6,353 nt of DNA from an uncultured Gammaproteobacteria bacterium (GTDB lineage: Bacteria > Pseudomonadota > Gammaproteobacteria > Pseudomonadales > DT-91): the NCBI GenBank assembly GCA_929200485.1, contig CAKMZU010000075.1, forward strand, positions 5,615-11,967, read 5' to 3'. Made by a program: the position numbers and the translations under genes. Of this stretch, positions 1-6,342 are shown piece after piece. Below the pieces are notes generated by a model. That model was not told the DNA's origin. It worked only from the letters and a program-made list of their open reading frames with translations, and did not search any database. Each line of letters begins with the position of its first letter. Within the stretch, counting starts at the first letter, position 1.

Positions 1-1112
1 GTATTAGCCTGAAAGGTGCCTGATGCAAGCCCTGTCCAACTATTTTTTGCAATGACACGCCAGATGCCTACATCAGTATCTGCACCCGACCCATTGTCAT
101 CCCAGACTTTAGAAGGCTGTCCATCAGTGAGGTACTCATCTTTCACACAACGCATATCCTTTGTGTTGGGCTTGGCACCGCTGGTTGCCAAAAAGCCAAG
201 ACATTGATAGCCAGTTGGTGCAATTGGCTGCCACAAAGCAGCATCATGTGTGCCACCAGAACCTGCATCTGTCCATTTACGGGAATAGTCTATGGGTTCT
301 GCCAAAATACCTGAACCATCATCTTTTACAACGAAGGCACTCGTATTGGGTTTACCATATCGAGACTGGGCAACATCACCCAAAGAATAAAACCCTTGGG
401 GAGCCACTGGTCGCCAGATTGAAAATTCATCATCTGCACCGGTATTGACATCATTATAAACCCAGGTAAATTCAGACGTTTCAGCCACCATTAAAAACAC
501 TGGCTGTTCAGAACTGACAATGACACTTTTCGGGCTATTTACCCAATTGACGATTCGTGAATCAAGCACACGATAATTATCAGCAATTTGGGTGTTAACA
601 AGAAAGGTATTTGGGCTTAACCCTGTATTGGCTGTAGCCCCTGCCGGCACACTATCGCTATTGAAGTAACTATTTAAATAGATAGTTGCACTGTAAGCGC
701 CACCTGAGCCTGTATCTGACCATTCCCACAAACCATCTGAAGCAATTAACTGGTCATCACGTACACAACGCATAAGATCGGTACTTGGCTGCGTCCTGCT
801 TTGTGAGGCAATGGCAATATCGCCTAAACAGGTATAACCTTCTGGTGCCACAGGACTCCATAAAGTCACACTGGTATCCCCGCCGGTTTTCCAGTCATTC
901 CAACGCCATTCATAATGTAACGGCTTGGCTAATTTATTGGTGCCATCATCAAAAGCGATTAACGAGCTGCCGGGCAAACGGGAATATTGATAAGCTTTTC
1001 GGCTACTGGTTGCCAAACCAACCGTATCACCTAAACGATGCCAATGTTCAGGCAAGTTTTTAGTACGCCAGATTGAAATAGTATTGTCACCACCTGTCCC
1101 GGCATCAGAATA
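1..1112 (-). repeat. Array of Vps62/DUF946-like protein repeats (six motif copies)
   Basis: A 15-residue motif of the form W-x-D-x-G-[ST]-G-G/A-x5-[IL]-W occurs six times: YSDAGTGGDNTISIW (440-454, bases 1068-1112), WNDWKTGGDTSVTLW (510-524, 858-902), WSDTGSGGAYSATIY (570-584, 678-722), YNDVNTGADDEFSIW (658-672, 414-458), WTDAGSGGTHDAALW (719-733, 231-275) and WDDNGSGADTDVGIW (776-790, 60-104). Most copies are followed by P-x-x-P-x-G-[FY]-x-x-LG, for example RPVAPQGFYSLGD and QPIAPTGYQCLGF. That is the signature of Vps62-related proteins, also seen in Vps13. The family is thought to be beta-rich, and its binding partner is unknown. The array runs off the left edge, so the copy number is a minimum. 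Confidence 0.75.
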
Positions 1113-2429
1113 TATCCACTGATATTCATTCCATGATTGAACCTGAAGGCCATCGTTATCTTCCAAACTTGCAAGATGAGCAATATCTTCGCCGCTGAGC
1201 CATTCTCCTTCAATCTTTCTATCGCTATAGTTCAACCAATAGCTTGCTTTGCCAGCAGCCACTTTAGCTGTTTCAGCCAATTGATTTTGTCTTGATGTAC
1301 GGGGTACATCAAAATTAAAATCTGCACCAAATTCACTTTGGCAAACTGACTGCCCTCTAGACCATGGCCCGGTTTTTTGAGTTATCTTCCAATTACCTGC
1401 ATTATCGCTACAACTAAAGGCATAGTCAGCATCACAATCCGCATCATTAAAACGGCCATTTTGGCTCAGGGCACAATCTTCGTTGCCCGCATTATCGGGC
1501 TGATTTGGCGCCCAACTCCAAACCGCTTCGGCAATCCGATTATCGTTGAGCTTCAGCCAATCAAAGCCAAAGACAGTACCACCACACTTCATTAAAGGGC
1601 GCACGGCAGTATCTGGCATTACACCACTACCGGATGGATCACCTTCCGCTGCTGAATCAAAAAACAACGCATAGCTGCTATCACTGTGAATACTGCAGGC
1701 GCGATATTCATGACCATAATTTTTATACCCACCGCTATCACGTTCAGCATTCGTGCTTTTAAAAACCCACGAGCGAGCAATGTCACTACATGAAGCACCG
1801 GCATAGCCTGTAAAAATAATTTGCGCTCCCGCATCTAACATATCTGCTGCTGACAATTCAGAAGGGAAAGACTCGCAACTTTGTGAACGACTGGTACGAT
1901 CCGGACGATAAACGATTTCACCTACCGTACGTTGCAAAGCCTCAACAAAATAATGGTATTCTTCATCACCCATCTGGTCTTCCAGCTTTATGATAATCAC
2001 CTGATCCCGATTTTTTTTTGCCCAGTTGGCAATTTCTACCAGTGCTGTATCCAGATAAATAAAATCATCCGGTAAAAAAGGCTCAAAGATTCCACCAGCG
2101 CCTATATCGCAACGCCCACCGTTGTGACATAGAATGACAGAAACATACTCGACGTCGGTATTGCGCCACAAGTCTAACTCAAGAACGCGAGAACCTTGCT
2201 CCAACTGTTGAGTAATACTGAGATTTTGATTTTCATACAACTCCATCGTATAGGCATTCGAACTATAGGAGTTATGTGTACCAATAATATTGCTATGGAT
2301 TAATGGGGTATGTTTTTGCAGATTATATTGATAATTGAGAGCATTCTGACTCCAACCTGCTTGCACTGTACTACTCATATGTATTGCAGCAATGGCTATT
2401 AGTGCAATTGCGCTTAATTTGTTTATCAT
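1..2429 (-). CDS. Secreted PI-PLC X-domain phospholipase with C-type-lectin-like region and Vps62-type repeats (3' end outside window)
   Basis: I translated the frame by hand from the ATG at 2429 to the left edge: 809 codons without a stop, so the C-terminus is missing. Residues 1-24 form a signal peptide ending VQA/GW, so the mature protein should be exported. Residues about 30-285 are a phosphatidylinositol-specific phospholipase C X domain: GTHNSY (H52, N53), VLELDLW (E84, D86), LCHNG (H102) and KLED (E150). Enzymes of this family cleave the phosphodiester bond of phosphoinositides or GPI anchors. Residues about 286-410 resemble C-type lectin sequence, and 440-809 are Vps62/DUF946-like repeats. 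Many cysteines (C101, C107, C185, C214, C245, C282, C319, C332, C340, C363) fit an oxidised, extracellular fold. The start is supported by the signal peptide and by AAGAG seven bases upstream. The catalytic class is well supported; the substrate (inositol lipid, GPI anchor or other phosphodiester) is not known. Confidence 0.9.
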   Translation of the reverse strand, partial: MINKLSAIALIAIAAIHMSSTVQAGWSQNALNYQYNLQKHTPLIHSNIIGTHNSYSSNAYTMELYENQNLSITQQLEQGSRVLELDLWRNTDVEYVSVILCHNGGRCDIGAGGIFEPFLPDDFIYLDTALVEIANWAKKNRDQVIIIKLEDQMGDEEYHYFVEALQRTVGEIVYRPDRTSRSQSCESFPSELSAADMLDAGAQIIFTGYAGASCSDIARSWVFKSTNAERDSGGYKNYGHEYRACSIHSDSSYALFFDSAAEGDPSGSGVMPDTAVRPLMKCGGTVFGFDWLKLNDNRIAEAVWSWAPNQPDNAGNEDCALSQNGRFNDADCDADYAFSCSDNAGNWKITQKTGPWSRGQSVCQSEFGADFNFDVPRTSRQNQLAETAKVAAGKASYWLNYSDRKIEGEWLSGEDIAHLASLEDNDGLQVQSWNEYQWIYSDAGTGGDNTISIWRTKNLPEHWHRLGDTVGLATSSRKAYQYSRLPGSSLIAFDDGTNKLAKPLHYEWRWNDWKTGGDTSVTLWSPVAPEGYTCLGDIAIASQSRTQPSTDLMRCVRDDQLIASDGLWEWSDTGSGGAYSATIYLNSYFNSDSVPAGATANTGLSPNTFLVNTQIADNYRVLDSRIVNWVNSPKSVIVSSEQPVFLMVAETSEFTWVYNDVNTGADDEFSIWRPVAPQGFYSLGDVAQSRYGKPNTSAFVVKDDGSGILAEPIDYSRKWTDAGSGGTHDAALWQPIAPTGYQCLGFLATSGAKPNTKDMRCVKDEYLTDGQPSKVWDDNGSGADTDVGIWRVIAKNSWTGLASGTFQAN
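1200..1565 (-). other. C-type-lectin-like region, two half-domains in unusual order
   Basis: Residues 289-410. The first part has WSWAPNQPDNAGNEDC, then FNDADCD, then FSC. This resembles the second half of a C-type lectin fold: QPD at 310-312, E317, N328-D329, and cysteines C319, C332 and C340. The second part, from about residue 352, has SVCQSEFG, FDVPRT, N382 and YWLNYSD followed by EGEW. That resembles the first half of such a fold (Cys, Asn-x-x-Leu, Trp-Leu-x-x-x-Asp, Glu-Gly-x-Trp). In classical C-type lectins QPD goes with galactose-type sugar binding, but I would not assign a sugar here. The likely role is binding glycans or surfaces beside the lipase. Confidence 0.55.
1560..2342 (-). 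other. PI-PLC X catalytic domain, metal-dependent type
   Basis: Residues 30-290. The two general acid/base histidines of the family are H52 (GTHNSY) and H102 (CHNG). N53 follows the first histidine, E84 and D86 lie in the GSRVLELDLW segment, and E150 lies in VIIIKLEDQ. These match the positions that bind calcium in eukaryotic PLC (the HN, ELD and xENH segments). The Bacillus-type bacterial enzyme has HD and needs no metal. The domain ends in FGFDWLKLND and AVWSWAPNQPD, the kind of ending I recall in secreted bacterial X-domain proteins that continue into a lectin-like segment. I matched the motifs from memory of the family, without an alignment. Confidence 0.85.
2358..2429 (-). other. Signal peptide of the phospholipase (residues 1-24)
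   Basis: The N-terminus reads MINKLSAIALIAIAAIHM and then SSTVQA, followed by GWSQ. This is a short basic start, a hydrophobic core at residues 6-18 and an A-x-A-like end (V22-Q23-A24), typical of Sec export with signal peptidase I cleavage after A24. There is no lipobox cysteine, so it is not a lipoprotein. Confidence 0.85.
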
Positions 2430-2436
2430 TTTCGGT

Positions 2437-2441
2437 CTCTT
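2437..2441 (-). promoter_or_regulatory. Ribosome binding site of the phospholipase gene
   Basis: On the minus strand AAGAG lies seven bases before the ATG at 2429 (AAGAG-ACCGAAA-ATG). It follows an A-rich run at 2440-2447. The match to the Shine-Dalgarno core is modest but the spacing is right, and no better start with a signal peptide is available. Confidence 0.55.
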
Positions 2442-2669
2442 TTTTTTCTTATTGATGGACTAATGCATTGATAAATTTATAAGGTCTGTATCGGGAAGTA
2501 TTTGGCGGATTTTAAATCATCACTCCTTGTAAGTTTTGAATTCTGTTATTTCGCTCTTTTAAAAGTTATGTGCCGTTAACATCTCCTGCACAAAGTCGTG
2601 ACACTTTTAGCAGATAAAACAGACTTTATTGAAAAATATTCTTTATTTTGTGCAAGCATTCGCGCAATT

Positions 2670-2697
2670 TTTATACATCAACAATGGTTCTGTTGAA
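2670..2697 (-). promoter_or_regulatory. Weak candidate promoter for the phospholipase gene
   Basis: On the minus strand TTCAAC, inside the first direct repeat, is separated by 16 bases from TATAAA (2670-2675). The -10 box matches the sigma-70 consensus at five of six bases; the -35 box matches poorly (three of six). The site is about 240 bases upstream of the ATG and would give a long leader. A regulator bound at the repeats could compensate for the poor -35 box. This is only a candidate. Confidence 0.22.
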
Positions 2698-2716
2698 TAT
2701 TTATGGTTCAGTTGAA
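2684..2716. repeat. Paired 14-base direct repeat, possible operator
   Basis: ATGGTTCTGTTGAA (2684-2697) and ATGGTTCAGTTGAA (2703-2716) differ at one base of 14 and are spaced 19 bases start to start. On the minus strand they read TTCAACWGAACCAT and lie just upstream of TATAAA. Tandem sites at roughly two helical turns are typical of dimeric or response-regulator binding, but no specific regulator is recognised. Confidence 0.4.
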
Positions 2717-2778
2717 AATTGCAACGCTAAATCATTAATCAGTTAATAAGCGAAGTAGGAGATTTATTTTACTGATAT

Positions 2779-5700
2779 TTATTCGCTAGAAGTTTCTTCG
2801 GGCACAGGACCGCGAAAAACTTTATGGAATTTCTGGCTCGAATCAAGATGTTGAGGTAATTGATATTCAACAAAACCTGCTGGGTTTAATTGGTATTTAA
2901 CGTCTTTGATTTGCTGGGCAAAGCCATCATTGCCTAAAGTAAAAATACGATGGTGCTTTTCAGTTTCCAGCAATAATTCATTCAATGAATGATAGCCTGT
3001 AAGGGTTTGCCCAAGGTCATCGATGGCGGTCTTAACGTCCCAAGCTTCTACTACTTTGGGTAGTTTTTTACCCTCAGCATTATAGCTGTAGCTAAATTTT
3101 TCAGCAAAGCTTGAACCATAAAAAATTAATTGTTTGTTTGTTATTTCAGCAGTAGCGGGAACCTTTACTTTACCATTATCAAGATTGAAGGTGACAAATT
3201 CATCACTAAAATTTTCAGTTAGATTATCGATAAACCAAGCCCCCCGCTTACCTAAAGAGCAACCTGCCATATTAAAGTGACTCGGTGTGATGCTTATCTG
3301 ACTTTTGTTAATGGCACTATTTGGGTGTTTTGCATTGTATATTCGTGCCATAACTTCAGGCGCATTATCAACAAATTGGCTTAGGTTGCGTGCTAAGGAT
3401 TCAGGACTTTGTACACCGTGAGTAAATCGTGAGCCATGCCCATAGGGTTGAAAAATAATCTTGTCTTTATACTTGGGGGCAGTAAATTTGGGGATATTAT
3501 CGATGCCATTGACTATAGTGAAATCACCGTTATTGTTCATCTGCAAAACGAGAGTATGCTCAGGGTAACGTTGATATTGTTTATAAAGGCCTGCATTAAT
3601 TGATCTTTCATCATTTTCCAGTTGAATAAGAACATGCAATTCTTCAGGTGAGTTTTGTAGTCTACCCGGGTTTAACCTGTTGAGAGACTGTTCCATGGTT
3701 GCGTCAATGACATTATTCACTGCAGCCGTTCTTTTGATATCGCCATCATCCATGTAATGATACTGCGTTTTATTTTGTCCATTCCCTACCGTGTGAAGTT
3801 TTGCTTGATCTAACCGATACCCCTTAAAATTATCAAAGCGAACATGCCCCACTATCGCTTTATTTTGGCTGGTTTTATGGTTATCAAGCAGGACTTGTAG
3901 TATGCGGCCATTTTCTACTCCATAGTAAAGTGTCTGGCGATGCTGAACAGGTGTTACATCAATAAAATGGCGAACGGTTTCATCAACCTTTTGATCATCA
4001 TCACCCGTCACAAGCATTACGGTATCTCGTTTCTGCTGACCATTCTCCCCAGGCTTCTGATGACCATCCCTCAATTGGATTGTATATAGCTGAGTATTGC
4101 TGACAGTTTCTTTTTTAATTTCATATTGTATGCCTTTATAGGTAACTGGCTTTAGATTTTTCTTGTCTTGAGCTGGCGCAGCCTTATCAAAAATTTTATT
4201 TGCCTGATTATAGGTTAGAGGAAGTACCTCAAAGTTATTTGCATCGACAAATATGCGTCCATTATGAAACTGTATGACGGTATCTATTCCAGGATTATCT
4301 TCTAAGGCAACATTCATTTTTCTCATAAGCTCAGGATTCTTTTCTAAAAATATCGGTGTTTCAATATCCGTATAATTAGCATTCAGTATTGACCGTTTAG
4401 TACCTTTTAAGTCAACCTCTCTAAGATAACTCGACTCGTGGTAGCTTTGAGAAACACCTAATTTTTCTTCTTCTCGAGCAATGCTCTGAAAATTTTGAAA
4501 GACATGCTGATTGATTTTTTCAGTCTTATGATCTGTTGTCTTGCGTTGTGAATTTATTTGACCACTTATTTTTTCAAAGGCTTTATAATCGTTTTCTTGA
4601 TTTACAGTCGAAAGCAATCTCGCTTCTGCCTGCCTTCTAAGCTCTTTATCCCCTTCTGTTTCCTCTCTTGCTTCTTGTCGTTTTTTTATCACGAATGCAA
4701 TCGCCGCAGCAACGCTAATGCCTCCGACGACTGAAAATATGATGGTAGGCTTAGAAACCTCCCTCGATTCATCGGTAACTTGTTCCTCTTGTGTAACATT
4801 TATGTTGGTTGACTGATCAGTTTTTTTTGATAACCCCAAGCTATCTTTATCTCTCTCGATATGCTGACCACTTGCGTCATTAACAAATGTCATATCCACC
4901 ATACTGTCTTCTTCGATAGGCAGGTTATTGTCAGCAATCAGCGTATTTGTCTGCAAGGTTAACGTAAAATCATCCAGATGAATTTGTTCATCAACGAGCT
5001 CTCCCAAACCCTGAAGGCGAAATAATTTATGGGTATCCAGATGAGCCTGCAAGTCGGAAGCAAAAGCCTTAAAGTCGGCGTAGGTTGTATGGGTATTCAT
5101 ATCCCCATTTTGGATAATCAAGGATATAGTCGTGGTTTTATTAAGGTATATTTCTTTTATCTCGCTTAAGATGATCACTTGCGTATCTTGCAGGGTAATA
5201 TCACTCAATACGTTATCCATGCTTTTTAAAAAGAATAGGCGCGTATTACTTTTATCATCCGTCTCATGTAATAACATGGCATCGTTAAACAGATGAAAAT
5301 TCATTTGCAACGCCACCTTATCCGCCGAGATGTAACTGGCACTTTCTGCGACAAAGTTGTCTGAAGCATCACTTCCAACGTGTGATACAAAGAATCCACT
5401 GAGTCGTAAAAGATCATTCACCTCTATTAACTCAGGTAAAGTGGCAGCAATATCTAACTTGTCTGAATAGAAGGTTTCAGGTGCAAAACCGTTGATACTG
5501 ATAACCTCAAGTGCTGCGGGAGTCGCTGTGCTGACCATCGCATCCACAATGCTTGGCAACAGGCGTAGATTGTCTTCTGTAATCGGGGTACCCTTCGTTT
5601 CATACAGCGCTAGACGTTGCCCTTTTTGTAAACCATTAATACCTTCAGGTAATGGATGTTCAGCATGAAATAATACGCCACTCTTCAGGTTGAATTCATG

Positions 5701-6342
5701 GCCTTTAAGGACGAAATTCGCTTGATTATCATTAGAACTTGATACAAAACCTTCATAATAATTTCCCTCAATCAGGTTGACATCCGCCTGGATAATTGAT
5801 GGGTTGCCAGCGTTTTTTCGTGCAATCATTTGAACCTGCAGATTATCGGAATTATTTATTTCAATGGGTTTTTCTATTGCTACCCCCTGTTTCAATAACT
5901 GCTCAATGGTGACGGTTAAAGGAATACCGGACGCTTCCATCTTTAATTGATTGTCATTGATACCGATTAACTCGCCAGCGATAGGCAAGCTGTCAACAGC
6001 TTTAATGCTTAGCTGAGGATCAATCAACACATAGCGCGATTCGGATTCAGTGTTGGCTAATGACAAGCTTCGCAAAGGCTGTATGTTGATTTCTAAAAAG
6101 TGATTTTCGTGGGCTTGAATGACGATCGGCTCAGGCAAGTCCGTTTCATAAAAAAATTCTGAACGTGTTTGTGGCACATACTGTTGATCACTATCAATCA
6201 TCTGAACGCTCATCCAGCGTTTATCAAGTGCGTTGAACATCTGTAATTGACTGTCTTGAAAAGATAAGTGCCAGCGAATGCGTTGGAAGGATTTAGCCGC
6301 GACCCTTAAACCTTTGATAAAGTGTGGACCTGGCACAGCCAT
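2779..6342 (-). CDS. Membrane-anchored protein with C-terminal C80 (MARTX/TcdB-type) cysteine protease domain
   Basis: The protein has 1187 residues from the first visible ATG and ends at TAA (2779-2781). Residues 1-531 are beta-rich, acidic to neutral and not recognised. A single hydrophobic helix spans 532-552 and is followed by KKRQEAREE, so by the positive-inside rule the N-terminal half is outside the cytoplasm and the C-terminal half inside. A polar, charged linker (553-660) and an unassigned beta-rich segment (661-895) lead into a C80 domain at about 899-1080, with H969 in GHG and C1028 in GCSL. A tail of about 100 residues follows. C80 domains self-process large toxins after binding inositol hexakisphosphate. 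Here there are no RTX, glucosyltransferase or other effector domains. The frame is open to the right edge (upstream codons read T-L-H) and AAACACTGCAT before the ATG shows no Shine-Dalgarno site, so the gene may begin outside the window. The protease family call is firm; the role is not known. Confidence 0.9.
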   Translation of the reverse strand: MAVPGPHFIKGLRVAAKSFQRIRWHLSFQDSQLQMFNALDKRWMSVQMIDSDQQYVPQTRSEFFYETDLPEPIVIQAHENHFLEINIQPLRSLSLANTESESRYVLIDPQLSIKAVDSLPIAGELIGINDNQLKMEASGIPLTVTIEQLLKQGVAIEKPIEINNSDNLQVQMIARKNAGNPSIIQADVNLIEGNYYEGFVSSSNDNQANFVLKGHEFNLKSGVLFHAEHPLPEGINGLQKGQRLALYETKGTPITEDNLRLLPSIVDAMVSTATPAALEVISINGFAPETFYSDKLDIAATLPELIEVNDLLRLSGFFVSHVGSDASDNFVAESASYISADKVALQMNFHLFNDAMLLHETDDKSNTRLFFLKSMDNVLSDITLQDTQVIILSEIKEIYLNKTTTISLIIQNGDMNTHTTYADFKAFASDLQAHLDTHKLFRLQGLGELVDEQIHLDDFTLTLQTNTLIADNNLPIEEDSMVDMTFVNDASGQHIERDKDSLGLSKKTDQSTNINVTQEEQVTDESREVSKPTIIFSVVGGISVAAAIAFVIKKRQEAREETEGDKELRRQAEARLLSTVNQENDYKAFEKISGQINSQRKTTDHKTEKINQHVFQNFQSIAREEEKLGVSQSYHESSYLREVDLKGTKRSILNANYTDIETPIFLEKNPELMRKMNVALEDNPGIDTVIQFHNGRIFVDANNFEVLPLTYNQANKIFDKAAPAQDKKNLKPVTYKGIQYEIKKETVSNTQLYTIQLRDGHQKPGENGQQKRDTVMLVTGDDDQKVDETVRHFIDVTPVQHRQTLYYGVENGRILQVLLDNHKTSQNKAIVGHVRFDNFKGYRLDQAKLHTVGNGQNKTQYHYMDDGDIKRTAAVNNVIDATMEQSLNRLNPGRLQNSPEELHVLIQLENDERSINAGLYKQYQRYPEHTLVLQMNNNGDFTIVNGIDNIPKFTAPKYKDKIIFQPYGHGSRFTHGVQSPESLARNLSQFVDNAPEVMARIYNAKHPNSAINKSQISITPSHFNMAGCSLGKRGAWFIDNLTENFSDEFVTFNLDNGKVKVPATAEITNKQLIFYGSSFAEKFSYSYNAEGKKLPKVVEAWDVKTAIDDLGQTLTGYHSLNELLLETEKHHRIFTLGNDGFAQQIKDVKYQLNPAGFVEYQLPQHLDSSQKFHKVFRGPVPEETSSE
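3103..3648 (-). other. C80 cysteine protease domain (autoprocessing CPD)
   Basis: Residues 899-1080. The domain opens with ELHVLIQLEND and later has HTLVLQMNNNGDFTIV. Both closely resemble the start of the Vibrio MARTX protease domain (an IIQLEND strand, then a VVVQLDSDGNY strand). Next comes IIFQPYGHG, where H969 is the predicted catalytic histidine, then SPESLARNLSQF, matching the helix that follows the histidine. ISITPSHFNMAGCSLG carries C1028 as the predicted nucleophile. The His-Cys distance of 59 residues is close to the 45-50 usual in the family. WFIDNL after the cysteine fits the next helix. I cannot map the basic residues that bind inositol hexakisphosphate without a structure-based alignment. 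Confidence 0.85.
4687..4749 (-). other. Transmembrane helix of the C80-domain protein
   Basis: Residues 532-552 (PTIIFSVVGGISVAAAIAFV plus I) are an uninterrupted hydrophobic stretch with a GG and small-residue pattern. It is preceded by an acidic, polar segment (about 495-530) and followed at once by KKRQEAR. The charge step predicts an N-outside, C-inside orientation, placing the protease domain in the bacterial cytoplasm unless the protein is delivered whole into another cell. Confidence 0.8.
4750..6342 (-). other. Unrecognised beta-rich N-terminal region with possible OB-like repeats
   Basis: Residues 1-531 contain no cysteine and no catalytic motif that I know. Several stretches share a pattern of short beta strands with a glycine-led turn, for example LIEGNYYEGFVSS, then FVLKGHEF, then LQKGQRLALYE (190-247), and a similar run from VISINGFAPETF through LLRLSGFFVS (280-320). 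This recalls the small OB-like DUF5666 fold, but the resemblance is weak and may be only general beta-strand pattern. If the true start lies upstream, a signal peptide could be there, which would agree with an extracytoplasmic location. Confidence 0.35.

Larger units (their letters stand above)
2430..2778. other. Intergenic region between the two genes, no gene found
   Basis: This 349-base AT-rich stretch lies downstream of the protease-domain gene and upstream of the phospholipase gene. I found no RNA gene, no convincing coding sequence on either strand and no strong hairpin followed by a T-run. It holds the paired 14-base repeats at 2684-2716, a possible -10 box at 2670-2675 and the ribosome binding site at its left end. 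Its length suggests that the phospholipase gene has its own promoter rather than depending on read-through. Confidence 0.7.

Noticed and set aside
16..1595. Four plus-strand open frames (16-207, 161-448, 785-1063, 1377-1595)
   Set aside because: All lie antisense to the continuous phospholipase frame, overlap its conserved motifs, have no ribosome binding site and encode no recognisable protein.
1031..1834. Two short minus-strand open frames at 1031-1213 and 1619-1834
   Set aside because: They are out-of-frame readings within the phospholipase gene, whose main frame is intact and carries clear domain signatures across both.
2556..2565. Palindrome CTTTTAAAAG as a regulatory site
   Set aside because: Such short AT-only palindromes are expected by chance in this composition, and there is no second copy nearby.
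2523..2600. Shine-Dalgarno-like AGGAG motifs on the minus strand in the gap, possibly marking small genes
   Set aside because: The ATGs next to them run into stops after two or seven codons and sit too close to the AGGAG.
2678..2696. Hairpin TCAACA-7 bases-TGTTGA as a transcription terminator
   Set aside because: The stem is only six base pairs and AT-rich, and no T-run follows on the minus strand. It arises partly from the direct repeat.
2664..2722. Inverted repeat GCAATTTT / AAAATTGC
   Set aside because: It is eight base pairs with a 43-base loop, too weak and too AT-rich to support a structured RNA or an attachment site.
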